Origin: Alphaproteobacteria bacterium
Lineage (GTDB): Bacteria; Pseudomonadota; Alphaproteobacteria; Reyranellales; Reyranellaceae
NCBI GenBank assembly: GCA_013290035.1
Contig: JABCYT010000123.1
Coordinates: 1-8,174 of the forward strand
Length of the DNA stretch: 8,174 bases
Direction: 5' to 3'
The notes under the pieces are model-generated. The model searched no databases. It saw nothing but the letters and a program-made list of their open reading frames with translations, and was not told the DNA's origin. The first letter of the stretch is position 1; the number at the start of each line of letters is the position of its first letter. Positions 1-6,252 of the stretch are shown in pieces. The position numbers and the translations under genes are program-made.

Positions 1-226
1 TGGCGCGCAGCGTCGCCATGATCTCCTTGCGTCCGAAAGCAGCCGCGCCGCCGGCGCTGGCCAGCAGCGTTTCGATCGCCTTGCGGATGTAGCCGAAGCC
101 CGGATTGGACATGCCGCCCCAGAACGCCTTGCTGGCGTCGACCAGGCCGAAGGCCGCGGTGCCCAACGCGCCGGCGGCGGCGATGAGCTTCACGATATAG
201 CCGAGATCGCCAGCCAGTTCGTCCAT
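1..226 (-). CDS. Hypothetical small protein with hydrophobic segment, 3' end outside window
   Basis: The minus strand reads open from an ATG at 226-224 to the window edge, giving 75 codons without a stop, so the C-terminus is missing. A purine-rich GGGGAGA about 5-6 nt upstream of the ATG is a credible ribosome binding site and supports this start. The protein begins MDELAGDLGYIVKLIAAAG. A hydrophobic Ala/Gly-rich stretch at about residues 10-31 could be a single membrane helix. A more polar part follows, with FWGGMSNPGFGYIRKAIETL, then another Ala/Gly-rich patch near residues 56-65. I do not recognise the family and assign no function. It points the same way as the lactonase gene upstream of it, 69 bp away, so co-transcription is possible. 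The coding call rests on open frame, start context and codon pattern only. Confidence 0.6.
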   Translation of the reverse strand, partial: MDELAGDLGYIVKLIAAAGALGTAAFGLVDASKAFWGGMSNPGFGYIRKAIETLLASAGGAAAFGRKEIMATLRA

Positions 227-257
227 GGTCGTCTCCCCGCCGTCGCCGCCAACCTTA

Positions 258-277
258 AAGGCCGGGTACCCGGACTT
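258..277 (-). terminator. Short hairpin after the lactonase gene, possible weak terminator
   Basis: The gap between the lactonase stop and the next gene contains the 12-bp perfect palindrome CCGGGTACCCGG (262-273). It is flanked by AAG (258-260) and CTT (275-277), which can extend the stem across one mismatch. On the minus strand only a short TTTAA follows the stem, not a real U-tract. It may be a weak terminator, an operator for the left-edge gene, or chance. Confidence 0.2.
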
Positions 278-295
278 CAAACAAGGCGTGTGCTG

Positions 296-1357
296 CTATC
301 GCGAGAACACGATGCACGCCGGGCTGCCGACGCTGACGCGGATGCGCGTCGGCGCCAGGCGGCCGTCGCGGGTGATGCGATAGCCTATGATCGAGCGGTC
401 GTCCTGGTTGGCGACGTAGAGGAAGCGCTGAGCGGGATCGAAGGTGAAGAAGCGCGGCGTGCGGCCATGGGTCGGCACCCACTGGCGCGGCGCGAGCGTG
501 CCCTTGGCCGGATCGATGGCGAACACGCCGATGCTGTCATGGCCGCGGTTGGAGACGTAGAGGTTGCGGCCGGCGCGATCGACCGCGATCTCGGCGCCGG
601 TGCTGTAGCCGGTGAAGTCCGCCGGCGTCGACGGGATGGTCTGCAGCGGCGTGAGCGCGCCGCTGCGACGGTCCTGCCGGTAGGTGGTGAGGGTCGAGTC
701 GAGCTCGTTGGTGATGTAAGCCAGGGCCTTCTTCGGATGGAAATCGATGTGCCGTGGCGCGGCGCCGGGGCGGGCGGCGACGCGGTTGGCCTCGACCAGC
801 ACGCGGCGCCTGGGGTCGAGGCGATAGGCGATGACGACGTCGGAGCCCTTGCACGGCACGTAGAAGAAGCGGCCCTGGCGGTCGAGCGGGATGTGGTGCA
901 CGCACATGGTGCGTTGCTGGATGCGGTGCGGCCCCAGCGTCCCGGTGACCGTGGTGAGCGTCCGGTAGGGAAGCAGGCTGCCGTCGGCGGCGACCGGCAG
1001 CACGGCCAGGGAATCCGTGCCGTAGTTGCAGACCGCGAGGAAGCGTCCCGTCGCGTCGAAGGCGAGATGCACCGGATTGTAGCCGCCGGTGGACTGCCGG
1101 TTGAGCGGCGCGATATGGCCTGTCCGCCGGTCGATGGTGAAGGAGTTGGCCTCGGTACGATCGCCGTGAACCGAGTAGAGATGCGTTCCCGCGCCATCGA
1201 GGGCGAGGAACGACGGGTTCTCCAGCCCGCCCAGATGCTGGACGTGCATGAAGGCGCCGCTGCGGCGATCGACGCGATAGACGTTGATGCCGTTGCCCTG
1301 GCCGTGACGCTCGGGCGTGGTGTAGCTGCCGACATAGGCGAAGAGGGGGCGTGTCAC
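296..1357 (-). CDS. Lactonase family protein, YbhE-type seven-bladed beta-propeller (6-phosphogluconolactonase-like)
   Basis: The 353-residue product has the length and repeat pattern of the YbhE/Pgl lactonase family, which folds as a beta-propeller; the founding member hydrolyses 6-phosphogluconolactone in the pentose phosphate pathway. It begins TRPLFAYVGSYTTPE, typical of the family. Blade-like repeats recur through the protein: ENPSFLALDGAGTHLYSV, NPVHLAFDATGRFLAVCNY, APRHIDFHPKKALAYITNE, AEIAVDRAGRNLYVSNRG and TPRFFTFDPAQRFLYVANQ, each followed by a 'DRRSGALTPLQT'-like strand. No signal peptide is visible, so a cytoplasmic location is likely. The start is a GTG (1357-1355), with GAGG about 7 nt upstream. 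No glucose-6-phosphate dehydrogenase or Entner-Doudoroff gene is adjacent, so the substrate is not confirmed by context. Many alphaproteobacteria carry several paralogs of this fold, and another sugar lactone is possible. Its upstream region is shared with the divergent toxin-antitoxin operon. Confidence 0.88.
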   Translation of the reverse strand: MTRPLFAYVGSYTTPERHGQGNGINVYRVDRRSGAFMHVQHLGGLENPSFLALDGAGTHLYSVHGDRTEANSFTIDRRTGHIAPLNRQSTGGYNPVHLAFDATGRFLAVCNYGTDSLAVLPVAADGSLLPYRTLTTVTGTLGPHRIQQRTMCVHHIPLDRQGRFFYVPCKGSDVVIAYRLDPRRRVLVEANRVAARPGAAPRHIDFHPKKALAYITNELDSTLTTYRQDRRSGALTPLQTIPSTPADFTGYSTGAEIAVDRAGRNLYVSNRGHDSIGVFAIDPAKGTLAPRQWVPTHGRTPRFFTFDPAQRFLYVANQDDRSIIGYRITRDGRLAPTRIRVSVGSPACIVFSR

Positions 1358-1388
1358 TGGACACCTCGTGAAATCAATACCATATACA
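1358..1388 (+). promoter_or_regulatory. Candidate promoter of the toxin-antitoxin operon
   Basis: TGGACA (1358-1363) matches the -35 consensus TTGACA at 5 of 6 positions. TATACA (1383-1388) is a moderate -10 match. The spacer is 19 nt, longer than the ideal 17. The proposed -10 lies in the left arm of the operator palindrome, which would suit autorepression by the antitoxin. Alphaproteobacterial promoters are degenerate, so this is tentative. Confidence 0.3.
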
Positions 1389-1418
1389 ATGCCATGAATT
1401 CATGGCATTGTAAGTGGT
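1379..1418. promoter_or_regulatory. Long palindrome, probable operator of the RES/Xre module
   Basis: A perfect 28-bp palindrome occupies 1385-1412, with arms TACAATGCCATGAA and TTCATGGCATTGTA meeting at a central GAATTC. After two mismatched positions on each side the symmetry resumes (ACCA at 1379-1382, TGGT at 1415-1418), giving 20-bp arms with 18 of 20 positions paired. It is AT-richer than its surroundings. It ends within 2 bp of the antitoxin ATG and starts 21 bp upstream of the divergent lactonase GTG. Xre-type antitoxins bind operator palindromes as dimers or toxin-bound complexes and repress their own operon, so autoregulation is the natural reading; binding here is inferred. Confidence 0.7.
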
Positions 1419-1419
1419 C

Positions 1420-1815
1420 ATGACGGCCCGTAAATCGTCCCGCGCTCGTGCTGCCACGACGACCTTTGTCGGCAGCTATATGGATAGAAAAGGCAGCGTC
1501 GTGATCGAACGCGTGGCGACGTCGTTCGGCCTTTCCAAGCAGCAACTCGCCCGCACGGTCGGTCTGCAGTCCGAGACGCTTTACCGCGAAAAGCGGGCCA
1601 CCGCTCTGAAGACTCAGGCGCGCATGCGCGAGATGCTCGAGATCGTCGGGCGCGTGTCGGCCTGGGCCGGCGGCAAGGACCAGGCGATGGCCTGGTATCG
1701 CGCCGAGCCCTTGCCGGCATTTGGCGGACGGACTGCCGAGTTCCTGGTGAAAGACGGCAAGGCTGAAGCGGTGCGCGACTATCTGGACCATGTGGCGCTC
1801 GGCGGCTTTGCTTGA
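1420..1815 (+). CDS. Antitoxin, Xre/MbcA/ParS type (RES-Xre toxin-antitoxin system)
   Basis: The product is about 131 residues from the ATG at 1420. The N-terminal half contains a helix-turn-helix of the Xre-like antitoxin type around residues 28-58, including VATSFGLSKQQLARTVGL and the recognition-helix-like SETLYREKR. The C-terminal half resembles the toxin-binding domain formerly called DUF2384: AMAWYRAEPLPAFGGRTAEF followed by EAVRDYLDHVALGGFA. In the family this domain neutralises the RES toxin by covering its active site, while the N-terminus binds the operator. The stop codon overlaps the TTG start of the RES gene (TTGA), so the two are translationally linked. Start choice is uncertain: a GTG at 1414 is in the same frame and would add MV, while neither has a good Shine-Dalgarno. 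The first 20 residues are basic and Ser/Thr/Ala-rich, and a later ATG at 1480 is possible. Confidence 0.88.
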   Translation: MTARKSSRARAATTTFVGSYMDRKGSVVIERVATSFGLSKQQLARTVGLQSETLYREKRATALKTQARMREMLEIVGRVSAWAGGKDQAMAWYRAEPLPAFGGRTAEFLVKDGKAEAVRDYLDHVALGGFA

Positions 1816-2342
1816 GGTTTCGGGGAACGTGTTATCGCGGTCACGATCCCAAATGGGTGTTCTCGCCTGTCTCTGGCGAAGGCGCGCGGCTTAAAGGCGG
1901 CCGCTTCAACCCACGCGGAACGCCGGCCCTTTATCTTAGCCTGACCGTCGAAGGCCTATTCATTGAGATGGGCCACGGCTTTTCGCAACGCTTTGCGCCG
2001 CTGACCGTCTGCTCCTACGACGTCGACGTCGACGACATCGTCGACTTGCGAGCCGCGAGGAACCGCAGACATGCCGGCGTCGATCTTCGCGACATGGCGT
2101 GCGCGTGGGCGGGCGACCTTGCCGACGGCCGAGAGCCGGCATCATGGCGCGTCGCCCGGAGACTCATTGCGAGCGGTGCGGCGGGCATCGTGGTGCCTTC
2201 GTTCGCCAATGGTGCGCGCTCCGACATGAGCAATCTCGTCCTGTGGACTTGGACGCCCGACTTGCCGCACCGCGTCCGTGTCCACGATCCCGATGGCTTG
2301 CTGCCGAAGGATCAAAGCTCGTGGCGTGCGTCCAACGGCTGA
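1812..2342 (+). CDS. Toxin, RES domain NAD+-targeting (RES-Xre toxin-antitoxin system)
   Basis: The 176-residue product matches the RES domain family from end to end. It begins RFRGTCYRGHDPKWVFSP, then SGEGARLKGGRFNPRGTPAL, the most diagnostic stretch. Conserved candidates for the active site are R31 in GGRFNP, Y41 in ALYLS, E52 in FIEMGH, and S130 in IVVPSFAN, with NLVLW at 141-145. Characterised RES toxins use NAD+: some cleave or phosphorolyse it, and one (ParT) ADP-ribosylates phosphoribosyl pyrophosphate synthetase. Which of these applies here cannot be read from the sequence. The start is a TTG overlapping the antitoxin stop; no ATG lies nearby in frame, and the family N-terminal motif starts exactly here, so TTG is well supported. 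No key residue appears lost, so the toxin looks intact. The stop is 15 bp from the stop of the convergent kinase gene. Confidence 0.9.
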   Translation: MRFRGTCYRGHDPKWVFSPVSGEGARLKGGRFNPRGTPALYLSLTVEGLFIEMGHGFSQRFAPLTVCSYDVDVDDIVDLRAARNRRHAGVDLRDMACAWAGDLADGREPASWRVARRLIASGAAGIVVPSFANGARSDMSNLVLWTWTPDLPHRVRVHDPDGLLPKDQSSWRASNG

Positions 2343-2357
2343 TCTTCTGTCATTCCG

Positions 2358-3746
2358 TCATCCCCTCACCACGACGCCGAGGCCCGGCTTGCGGTCCTCG
2401 AGGCGGATCGTGAGGCCGTGCAGGCCGGCGATCGCTTTGACCAGCGCGAGGCCAAGGCCGCTGCCGGCGGTCGAGCGGCTGCGGTCGAGGCGGTAGAAGC
2501 GGTCGAACACCCGCCCGTGCTCGGTCTCCGGAATGCCGGGCCCGTTGTCGGCGACCTCGATCTCGAAGCCGGTGGAGCTCTTGCGCAGCGCCAGCGACAC
2601 GGTCGAGCCGGCCTGCGTGTGGCGCAGCGCATTCTCGACCAGGTTCGAGATCATCTGGGCCAGGAGCTGGCGGTCGCCGGTGAGGCGGATGCCGTCGTCG
2701 ATCTGGTAGTCGAGCGTGTGCTGCGAATCCTCGGCGGCCGGCTGGTAGGCTTCGCCGACGCTCGTCACCAGGTCGGAAAGATCGACCTCGGTGAAGCCGC
2801 GCTTCTGCGCGCCGGCCTCGACCTGGGCGATTCGCAGCAGGGCGGAGAAGGTCTCGAGAAGCTCGTCGGCCTCCTCGATGGCGGCGTCGGTCGCGGCGTC
2901 GTAGTCGGCGGTGGTGGTGGCCCGCGCGCGCGCATCCTCGAGGTGCTGGCGCAGCCGGCCGAGCGGCGTGCGCAGGTCGTGGGCGATGTCGCTCGAGACC
3001 TGGCGCAGGCCGTCCATCAGTTGCTGGATGCGGCTCAGCATGGCGTTGAGGCTCGACACCAGCTGGTCGATCTCGTCGTGGGTGCCGCGCACCGGAATGC
3101 GCGCCGACAGATCGCCCGCCATGATGGCGAGGCTGGTGCGCGTGATGGTGTCGATGCGGCGCAGGAAGCTCGTGCCGATCAGCGCGCCGCCGGCGATGGC
3201 GAGCAGCAGCGCGAGCCCGCTCGCCCACACGAAGGCGCGCGCGATCGCATGCTGCATCTCGGTCAGGCGATCGGCGTCCTGCGCCACCAGCAGGAACGAG
3301 CCGTCGGACAGGGTGAGGCCGAAGCCGGTGAGCTTGGACGGCGGCGCCTCGGGCTCGGGCGAGTCGGTCCGGGGCACGAAATCGACCACGCCGTCGATCG
3401 GCGGCATGCCGGGCAGGTTGCCGACCACGACCCGGCGGTTGGGCGCCTGCAGCAGGTAGAAGATGGGACCGCGGGTGCGGAAGTTGATGCGTCGCGTGAT
3501 CTGCTCGGCGAGGCCTGGCAGGCCGCTGCGGCGATGGATCTCGGCCAGCTGGTAGGCCTCGGTGCGCAGCACGGCCGCCATGTCGTCCTGCATCGCCGCT
3601 GTCGCCGTCCAGTACACGGTGACGAACAGCGCGCCGGCCGACAGCACGAACAGCACGGCGTAGATCAGCGGCAGCCGGAAGCTCGCCGAGCGCAGGATCC
3701 GGACGAGGTTCCTGGTCTGGCTCCTAATCCGATCCGCGAATGACAT
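2358..3746 (-). CDS. Sensor histidine kinase, HAMP-containing (OmpR-type partner)
   Basis: This 462-residue membrane kinase has the classical layout. Transmembrane helix 1 is at about 24-47, a roughly 120-residue periplasmic sensor region at 48-170, helix 2 at about 171-194, and a HAMP linker at about 192-243. The dimerisation domain carries the phosphoacceptor His256 in AHDLRTPL. The ATP-binding domain has the N box (NLVENALRH, N372), G1 box (DNGPGI, 400-405), F box (FDRFYR) and G2 box (GSGLGLALV). All catalytic motifs are intact, so autophosphorylation and transfer to the adjacent regulator are expected. The periplasmic region shows no cluster of His, Cys or Met that would betray a metal ligand, so the signal is unknown. 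Its ATG lies inside the regulator gene, which ends 23 nt downstream, a normal coupled overlap. No terminator is evident between it and the convergent toxin gene. Confidence 0.94.
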   Translation of the reverse strand: MSFADRIRSQTRNLVRILRSASFRLPLIYAVLFVLSAGALFVTVYWTATAAMQDDMAAVLRTEAYQLAEIHRRSGLPGLAEQITRRINFRTRGPIFYLLQAPNRRVVVGNLPGMPPIDGVVDFVPRTDSPEPEAPPSKLTGFGLTLSDGSFLLVAQDADRLTEMQHAIARAFVWASGLALLLAIAGGALIGTSFLRRIDTITRTSLAIMAGDLSARIPVRGTHDEIDQLVSSLNAMLSRIQQLMDGLRQVSSDIAHDLRTPLGRLRQHLEDARARATTTADYDAATDAAIEEADELLETFSALLRIAQVEAGAQKRGFTEVDLSDLVTSVGEAYQPAAEDSQHTLDYQIDDGIRLTGDRQLLAQMISNLVENALRHTQAGSTVSLALRKSSTGFEIEVADNGPGIPETEHGRVFDRFYRLDRSRSTAGSGLGLALVKAIAGLHGLTIRLEDRKPGLGVVVRG

Positions 3747-4398
3747 AGCCCGCCCCCCTGACCGTATGGAGCAGGGGCTTGTCGAAGCCTTTGTCGATCT
3801 TCGAGCGCAGCCGGCTGATGTGGGTTTCGACGATGTTGGTCTTGGGATCGAAATGGAAATCCCACACCTTCTCCAGCAGCATGGTGCGCGTCACCACCTC
3901 GCCGGCGTGGCGCAACAGGTATTCCAGGATCTTGAATTCCTGGGCCAACAACTCGATGCGCTTGCCGGCGCGCGTCACGGTGCGCGCCAGGAGATCCATT
4001 TCGAGGTCGCCGGCGGCAAGCGACGTCGCCGCCACCATCGGCGGCCGGCGCGCCAGCGCGCCGACGCGCGCCAGCAGTTCGGCGAAGGCGAAGGGTTTCA
4101 CCAGGTAGTCGTCGCCGCCCGCCTCGAAGCCGGTGACGCGATCGTCGATGCCGCCCATCGTCGTCAGGAACAGCACCGGCGTGCGCACGCGCGAGGCGCG
4201 CGCCGCCTTGACCAGCGACAGCCCGTCCATGGCGGGCAGCATGCGATCGACGATCATCACGTCGTATTTCTCGCCGGTCGCGAGATAGAGCCCGTCGCGG
4301 CCGTTGCCGGCATGGTCGACGACATGGCCGTGCTCGCGCAGACCCTTGGCGATGTAGTCGGCGGTTTGCTTGTCGTCTTCGACGAGGAGGATTTTCAC
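3724..4398 (-). CDS. Response regulator, OmpR/PhoB family (winged helix)
   Basis: The 224-residue protein has an intact receiver domain (about 1-115): acidic pocket D8/D9, phosphoacceptor D51 in VDRMLP, T79 in LFLTTMG and K101 in VKPF. A winged-helix DNA-binding domain follows at about 127-220, with EFKILEYLL, NIVETHISRLRSKID and the wing motif LLHTVRGAGYVIR. That C-terminal pattern is shared with the CusR/CopR/QseB branch of the family, but subfamily assignment from motifs is not secure. The start is a GTG (4398-4396) with AGGA about 7 nt upstream. The kinase gene overlaps its 3' end by 23 nt, so the two form one operon with the regulator first. Divergence from the DegP-type protease gene across 155 bp suggests that phosphorylated regulator controls that protease, its own operon, or both; this is inference from arrangement. 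Confidence 0.94.
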   Translation of the reverse strand: MKILLVEDDKQTADYIAKGLREHGHVVDHAGNGRDGLYLATGEKYDVMIVDRMLPAMDGLSLVKAARASRVRTPVLFLTTMGGIDDRVTGFEAGGDDYLVKPFAFAELLARVGALARRPPMVAATSLAAGDLEMDLLARTVTRAGKRIELLAQEFKILEYLLRHAGEVVTRTMLLEKVWDFHFDPKTNIVETHISRLRSKIDKGFDKPLLHTVRGAGYVIRGSD

Positions 4399-4553
4399 TT
4401 AAGTCCTGACATCTGGTTGCGGCCCCATCTGCCGCCAATCCAAGGCAAACGCAACGATCCCCAACTATACAAACATTCAATGAAGCGGCCATCCGGTCGC
4501 CATGGGCCGAGTCCCATATTCCTCCTGCCAAAGCCCCCCGAAGGAGGTAGTTC
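4399..4553. promoter_or_regulatory. Divergent regulatory region between regulator and protease genes
   Basis: These 155 bp must hold the promoters for both the two-component operon and the protease gene. The most AT-rich part is about 4461-4485. It contains TATACA on the plus strand (4466-4471) and TATAGT on the minus strand over nearly the same bases, either of which could be a -10 element. I see no convincing -35 partner for either. A small inverted repeat, TTCA-A-TGAA (4476-4484), and CGGCC/GGCCG arms (4486-4490, 4505-4509) are the only symmetric elements. I could not find a clear tandem direct repeat of the kind OmpR-family regulators bind. Confidence 0.45.
4521..4548 (+). promoter_or_regulatory. 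Strong Shine-Dalgarno with a complementary upstream CCTCCT (possible occluding hairpin)
   Basis: AAGGAGGT (4541-4548) is a near-perfect ribosome binding site, 5 nt before the protease ATG. CCTCCT (4521-4526) is exactly complementary to AGGAGG (4542-4547), so the leader mRNA can form a 6-bp stem with a 15-nt loop that hides the site. Flanking bases do not extend the stem. Such a marginal stem could melt with heat, which would suit a protease gene, but it is short and may be coincidence. Confidence 0.4.
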
Positions 4554-6062
4554 ATGACGAAGACCAAGACCATTCTGACAGCCCTGGCGCTCACGACGGC
4601 GCTCACCGCGCCGGTGCTGGTCGTTCCCATGCTGACGGCACCTCCGGCGATCGCCGGCCAGGCCGTGGTGCAGGATCTCTCCGACCTCGCCGCCAAGGTG
4701 ACCCCCGCGGTCGTCAACGTCGCCGTGACCATGAAGGCCGGCGCCGCGGATGACGACGAAACCCATATGGCTGATCGCTCGCAGCAGCAGCAGATGGAAG
4801 AGTTCATGCAGCGCTTCGCCGAGCGCTTCGGCCAGCAGGGCCAGCCCGGCATGCCGCAGATGAAGCCGCAGCAGCGCCCGGCTCAGAAGGCCCAGGCTGT
4901 CGGCACGGGCTTCATCATCGACGCCAACGGCTGGATCGTCACCAACTTCCATGTCGCCGGCAAGGCCGACTCGATCACCGTCACCCTGACCGACGGCCGC
5001 AAGCTGCCGGCTAAGCTGATGGGCGGCGACGAGAAGACCGACCTCGCCCTGCTCAAGGTCGAGAGCGACAAGCCGCTGCCCTTCGTCACCTTCGCTGACG
5101 CCACCAAGGTGCGCGTCGGCCAGCCGGTGATGGCGGTCGGCAATCCGTTCGGCCTGGGCGGCACCGTGACGACCGGCATCGTGTCGGCGCGCGGCCGCGA
5201 CATCCACTCCGGTCCGTTCGACGACTACATCCAGACCGACGCCGCCATCAACCGCGGCAATTCGGGCGGCCCACTGTTCGACATGGACGGCCATGTGATC
5301 GGCATCAACACCGCCATCTTCTCGCCGAGCGGCGGCAGCATCGGCCTTGGCTTCGCCATCCCGTCGAGCCTGGCTGAGCCGGTGGTGGCGCAGCTCAAGG
5401 CCAACGGCCGGGTCGAGCGTGGCCTGCTGGGCGTGCAGATCCAGCCGGTGACCGAGGAACTCGCGCAGAGCATGTCGCTCGGCAGCGAGAAGGGCGCCCT
5501 GGTGGCCCAGGTCCAGCCGGACAGCCCGGCGCTGGCGGCCGGCATCAAGTCGGGTGACGTGATCAAGAGCGTCGACGACAAGTCGGTCGACAGCATCCGC
5601 GATCTGACCCGCATGATCTCGGGCATCAAGCCCGGCACGTCGGTCAAGCTCGGCGTGTGGCGCGACGGCAAGGACATGGCCGTCACCGCCAAGGTCGGCG
5701 ACCAGAAGGACGAGGCCGCGGTCGTCAAGGCCAAGGCCGACCAGCCGGATGCCAAGAAGGCCGAGCCGATGTCCTACGGCGTGTCGCTGGCGCCGATCTC
5801 CCCCGAAGCGCGCCAGGAACTGAAGCTCGACGACTCGATCAAGGGCGTGGTCGTGGCGGCGGTCGAGCCGGGCAGCCCGGCCGATGACCAGGGCCTGAAG
5901 GCGGGCGACGTCCTGCAGCAGGTCGGCAAGGACATGGTCGACAGCCCCAAGGTGGCTGCCGACAAGCTCAAGGAAGCCAAGAAGACCGGCAAACCGGTCC
6001 TGATGAAAATCTATCGGGAGGGGATGACCAGGTTCGTCGCTATCTCTCCCCGGGCGGCGTAG
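4554..6062 (+). CDS. degP: Do/DegP-type periplasmic serine endoprotease
   Basis: The 502-residue product is a Do-family HtrA protease with two PDZ domains. Residues 1-34 form a Sec signal peptide: basic MTKTK, a hydrophobic core, and probable cleavage after AIA before GQAVV. The trypsin-like domain has the triad His133 (TNFHVAG), Asp163 (KTDLALLK) and Ser237 (GNSGGP). PDZ1 is at about 287-380 (RGLLGVQIQPV) and PDZ2 at about 405-500 (GSPADDQGLKAGDV). Family members degrade or refold misfolded envelope proteins. Between the mature N-terminus and the catalytic core, residues 64-115 form a low-complexity linker rich in Gln, Met and Pro, where DegP has its variable LA loop. The start has an excellent Shine-Dalgarno. 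A monocistronic unit is likely because a strong terminator follows at once. The paralog names degP, degQ and mucD cannot be separated from sequence alone; degP is used in the broad sense. Confidence 0.94.
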   Translation: MTKTKTILTALALTTALTAPVLVVPMLTAPPAIAGQAVVQDLSDLAAKVTPAVVNVAVTMKAGAADDDETHMADRSQQQQMEEFMQRFAERFGQQGQPGMPQMKPQQRPAQKAQAVGTGFIIDANGWIVTNFHVAGKADSITVTLTDGRKLPAKLMGGDEKTDLALLKVESDKPLPFVTFADATKVRVGQPVMAVGNPFGLGGTVTTGIVSARGRDIHSGPFDDYIQTDAAINRGNSGGPLFDMDGHVIGINTAIFSPSGGSIGLGFAIPSSLAEPVVAQLKANGRVERGLLGVQIQPVTEELAQSMSLGSEKGALVAQVQPDSPALAAGIKSGDVIKSVDDKSVDSIRDLTRMISGIKPGTSVKLGVWRDGKDMAVTAKVGDQKDEAAVVKAKADQPDAKKAEPMSYGVSLAPISPEARQELKLDDSIKGVVVAAVEPGSPADDQGLKAGDVLQQVGKDMVDSPKVAADKLKEAKKTGKPVLMKIYREGMTRFVAISPRAA

Positions 6063-6077
6063 CTGATCCTCTCGACG

Positions 6078-6113
6078 AGCCGGCGGTGGCCCCACCACCG
6101 CCGGCTTTGTTTT
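6078..6113 (+). terminator. Rho-independent terminator of the protease gene
   Basis: A perfect 12-bp GC-rich stem, AGCCGGCGGTGG (6078-6089) with CCACCGCCGGCT (6095-6106), encloses a 5-nt loop and is followed by TTGTTTT. It lies 15 bp beyond the protease stop. This is a textbook intrinsic terminator on the plus strand; the complementary strand lacks a U-tract, so it is probably one-directional. Confidence 0.93.
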
Positions 6114-6252
6114 ATCAGGCAGTCTTCATCAGCAGCAGTCTTCGACAGGGGGGCGCGTCACGCCTAGCGGTCAACCGCACACGGGCGCGTTCACGGAGGG
6201 GGCGGAGGTCCGCGGTTCACGCGTAAGTGGAGCCGCGGGCCTCTTCTAGTTT
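6114..6252. other. Non-coding spacer with small direct and inverted repeats
   Basis: I see no gene here. GCAGTCTTC occurs twice with a 16-nt period (6119-6127, 6135-6143). GGGCGCGTCACG (6151-6162) is nearly repeated as GGGCGCGTTCACG (6183-6195). CCGCGG arms (6210-6215, 6233-6238) can form a hairpin with a few extra pairs inside. These resemble debris of an intergenic repeat, continuous with the stronger element next to it. Confidence 0.35.

Noticed and set aside
290..1423. Long plus-strand open frame opposite the lactonase gene
   Set aside because: Low-complexity Ala/Arg/Val/Glu-rich product without motifs; it is the antisense shadow of a well-supported gene in GC-rich DNA.
2418..3743. 441-codon plus-strand frame opposite the histidine kinase
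   Set aside because: The kinase has all conserved boxes in its frame; the opposite product is compositionally biased and matches no domain I know.
3724..3746. Overlap of regulator and kinase frames, considered as a frameshift or fusion
   Set aside because: Both proteins are complete with normal ends; a 23-nt overlap is ordinary translational coupling.
4397..4404. ACTTAAGT palindrome over the regulator start codon
   Set aside because: Only 8 bp, easily chance, and with no second copy at the right spacing.
4502..4753. Small plus-strand frame starting just before the protease gene
   Set aside because: It overlaps the protease in another frame, lacks a ribosome binding site, and its product is a frame-shifted shadow.
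3665..4852. 395-codon minus-strand frame across the regulator and the divergent region
   Set aside because: It runs in the wrong frame through the regulator and crosses both promoters; no domain is recognisable.
4395..6098. 567-codon minus-strand frame opposite the protease
   Set aside because: Antisense shadow with Arg/Leu/Asp/His-rich composition; it would also run through the terminator and the regulator's start region.
6119..6195. Short direct repeats considered as a CRISPR or iteron array
   Set aside because: Only two imperfect copies of each unit, with unequal spacing and lengths under 14 bp.
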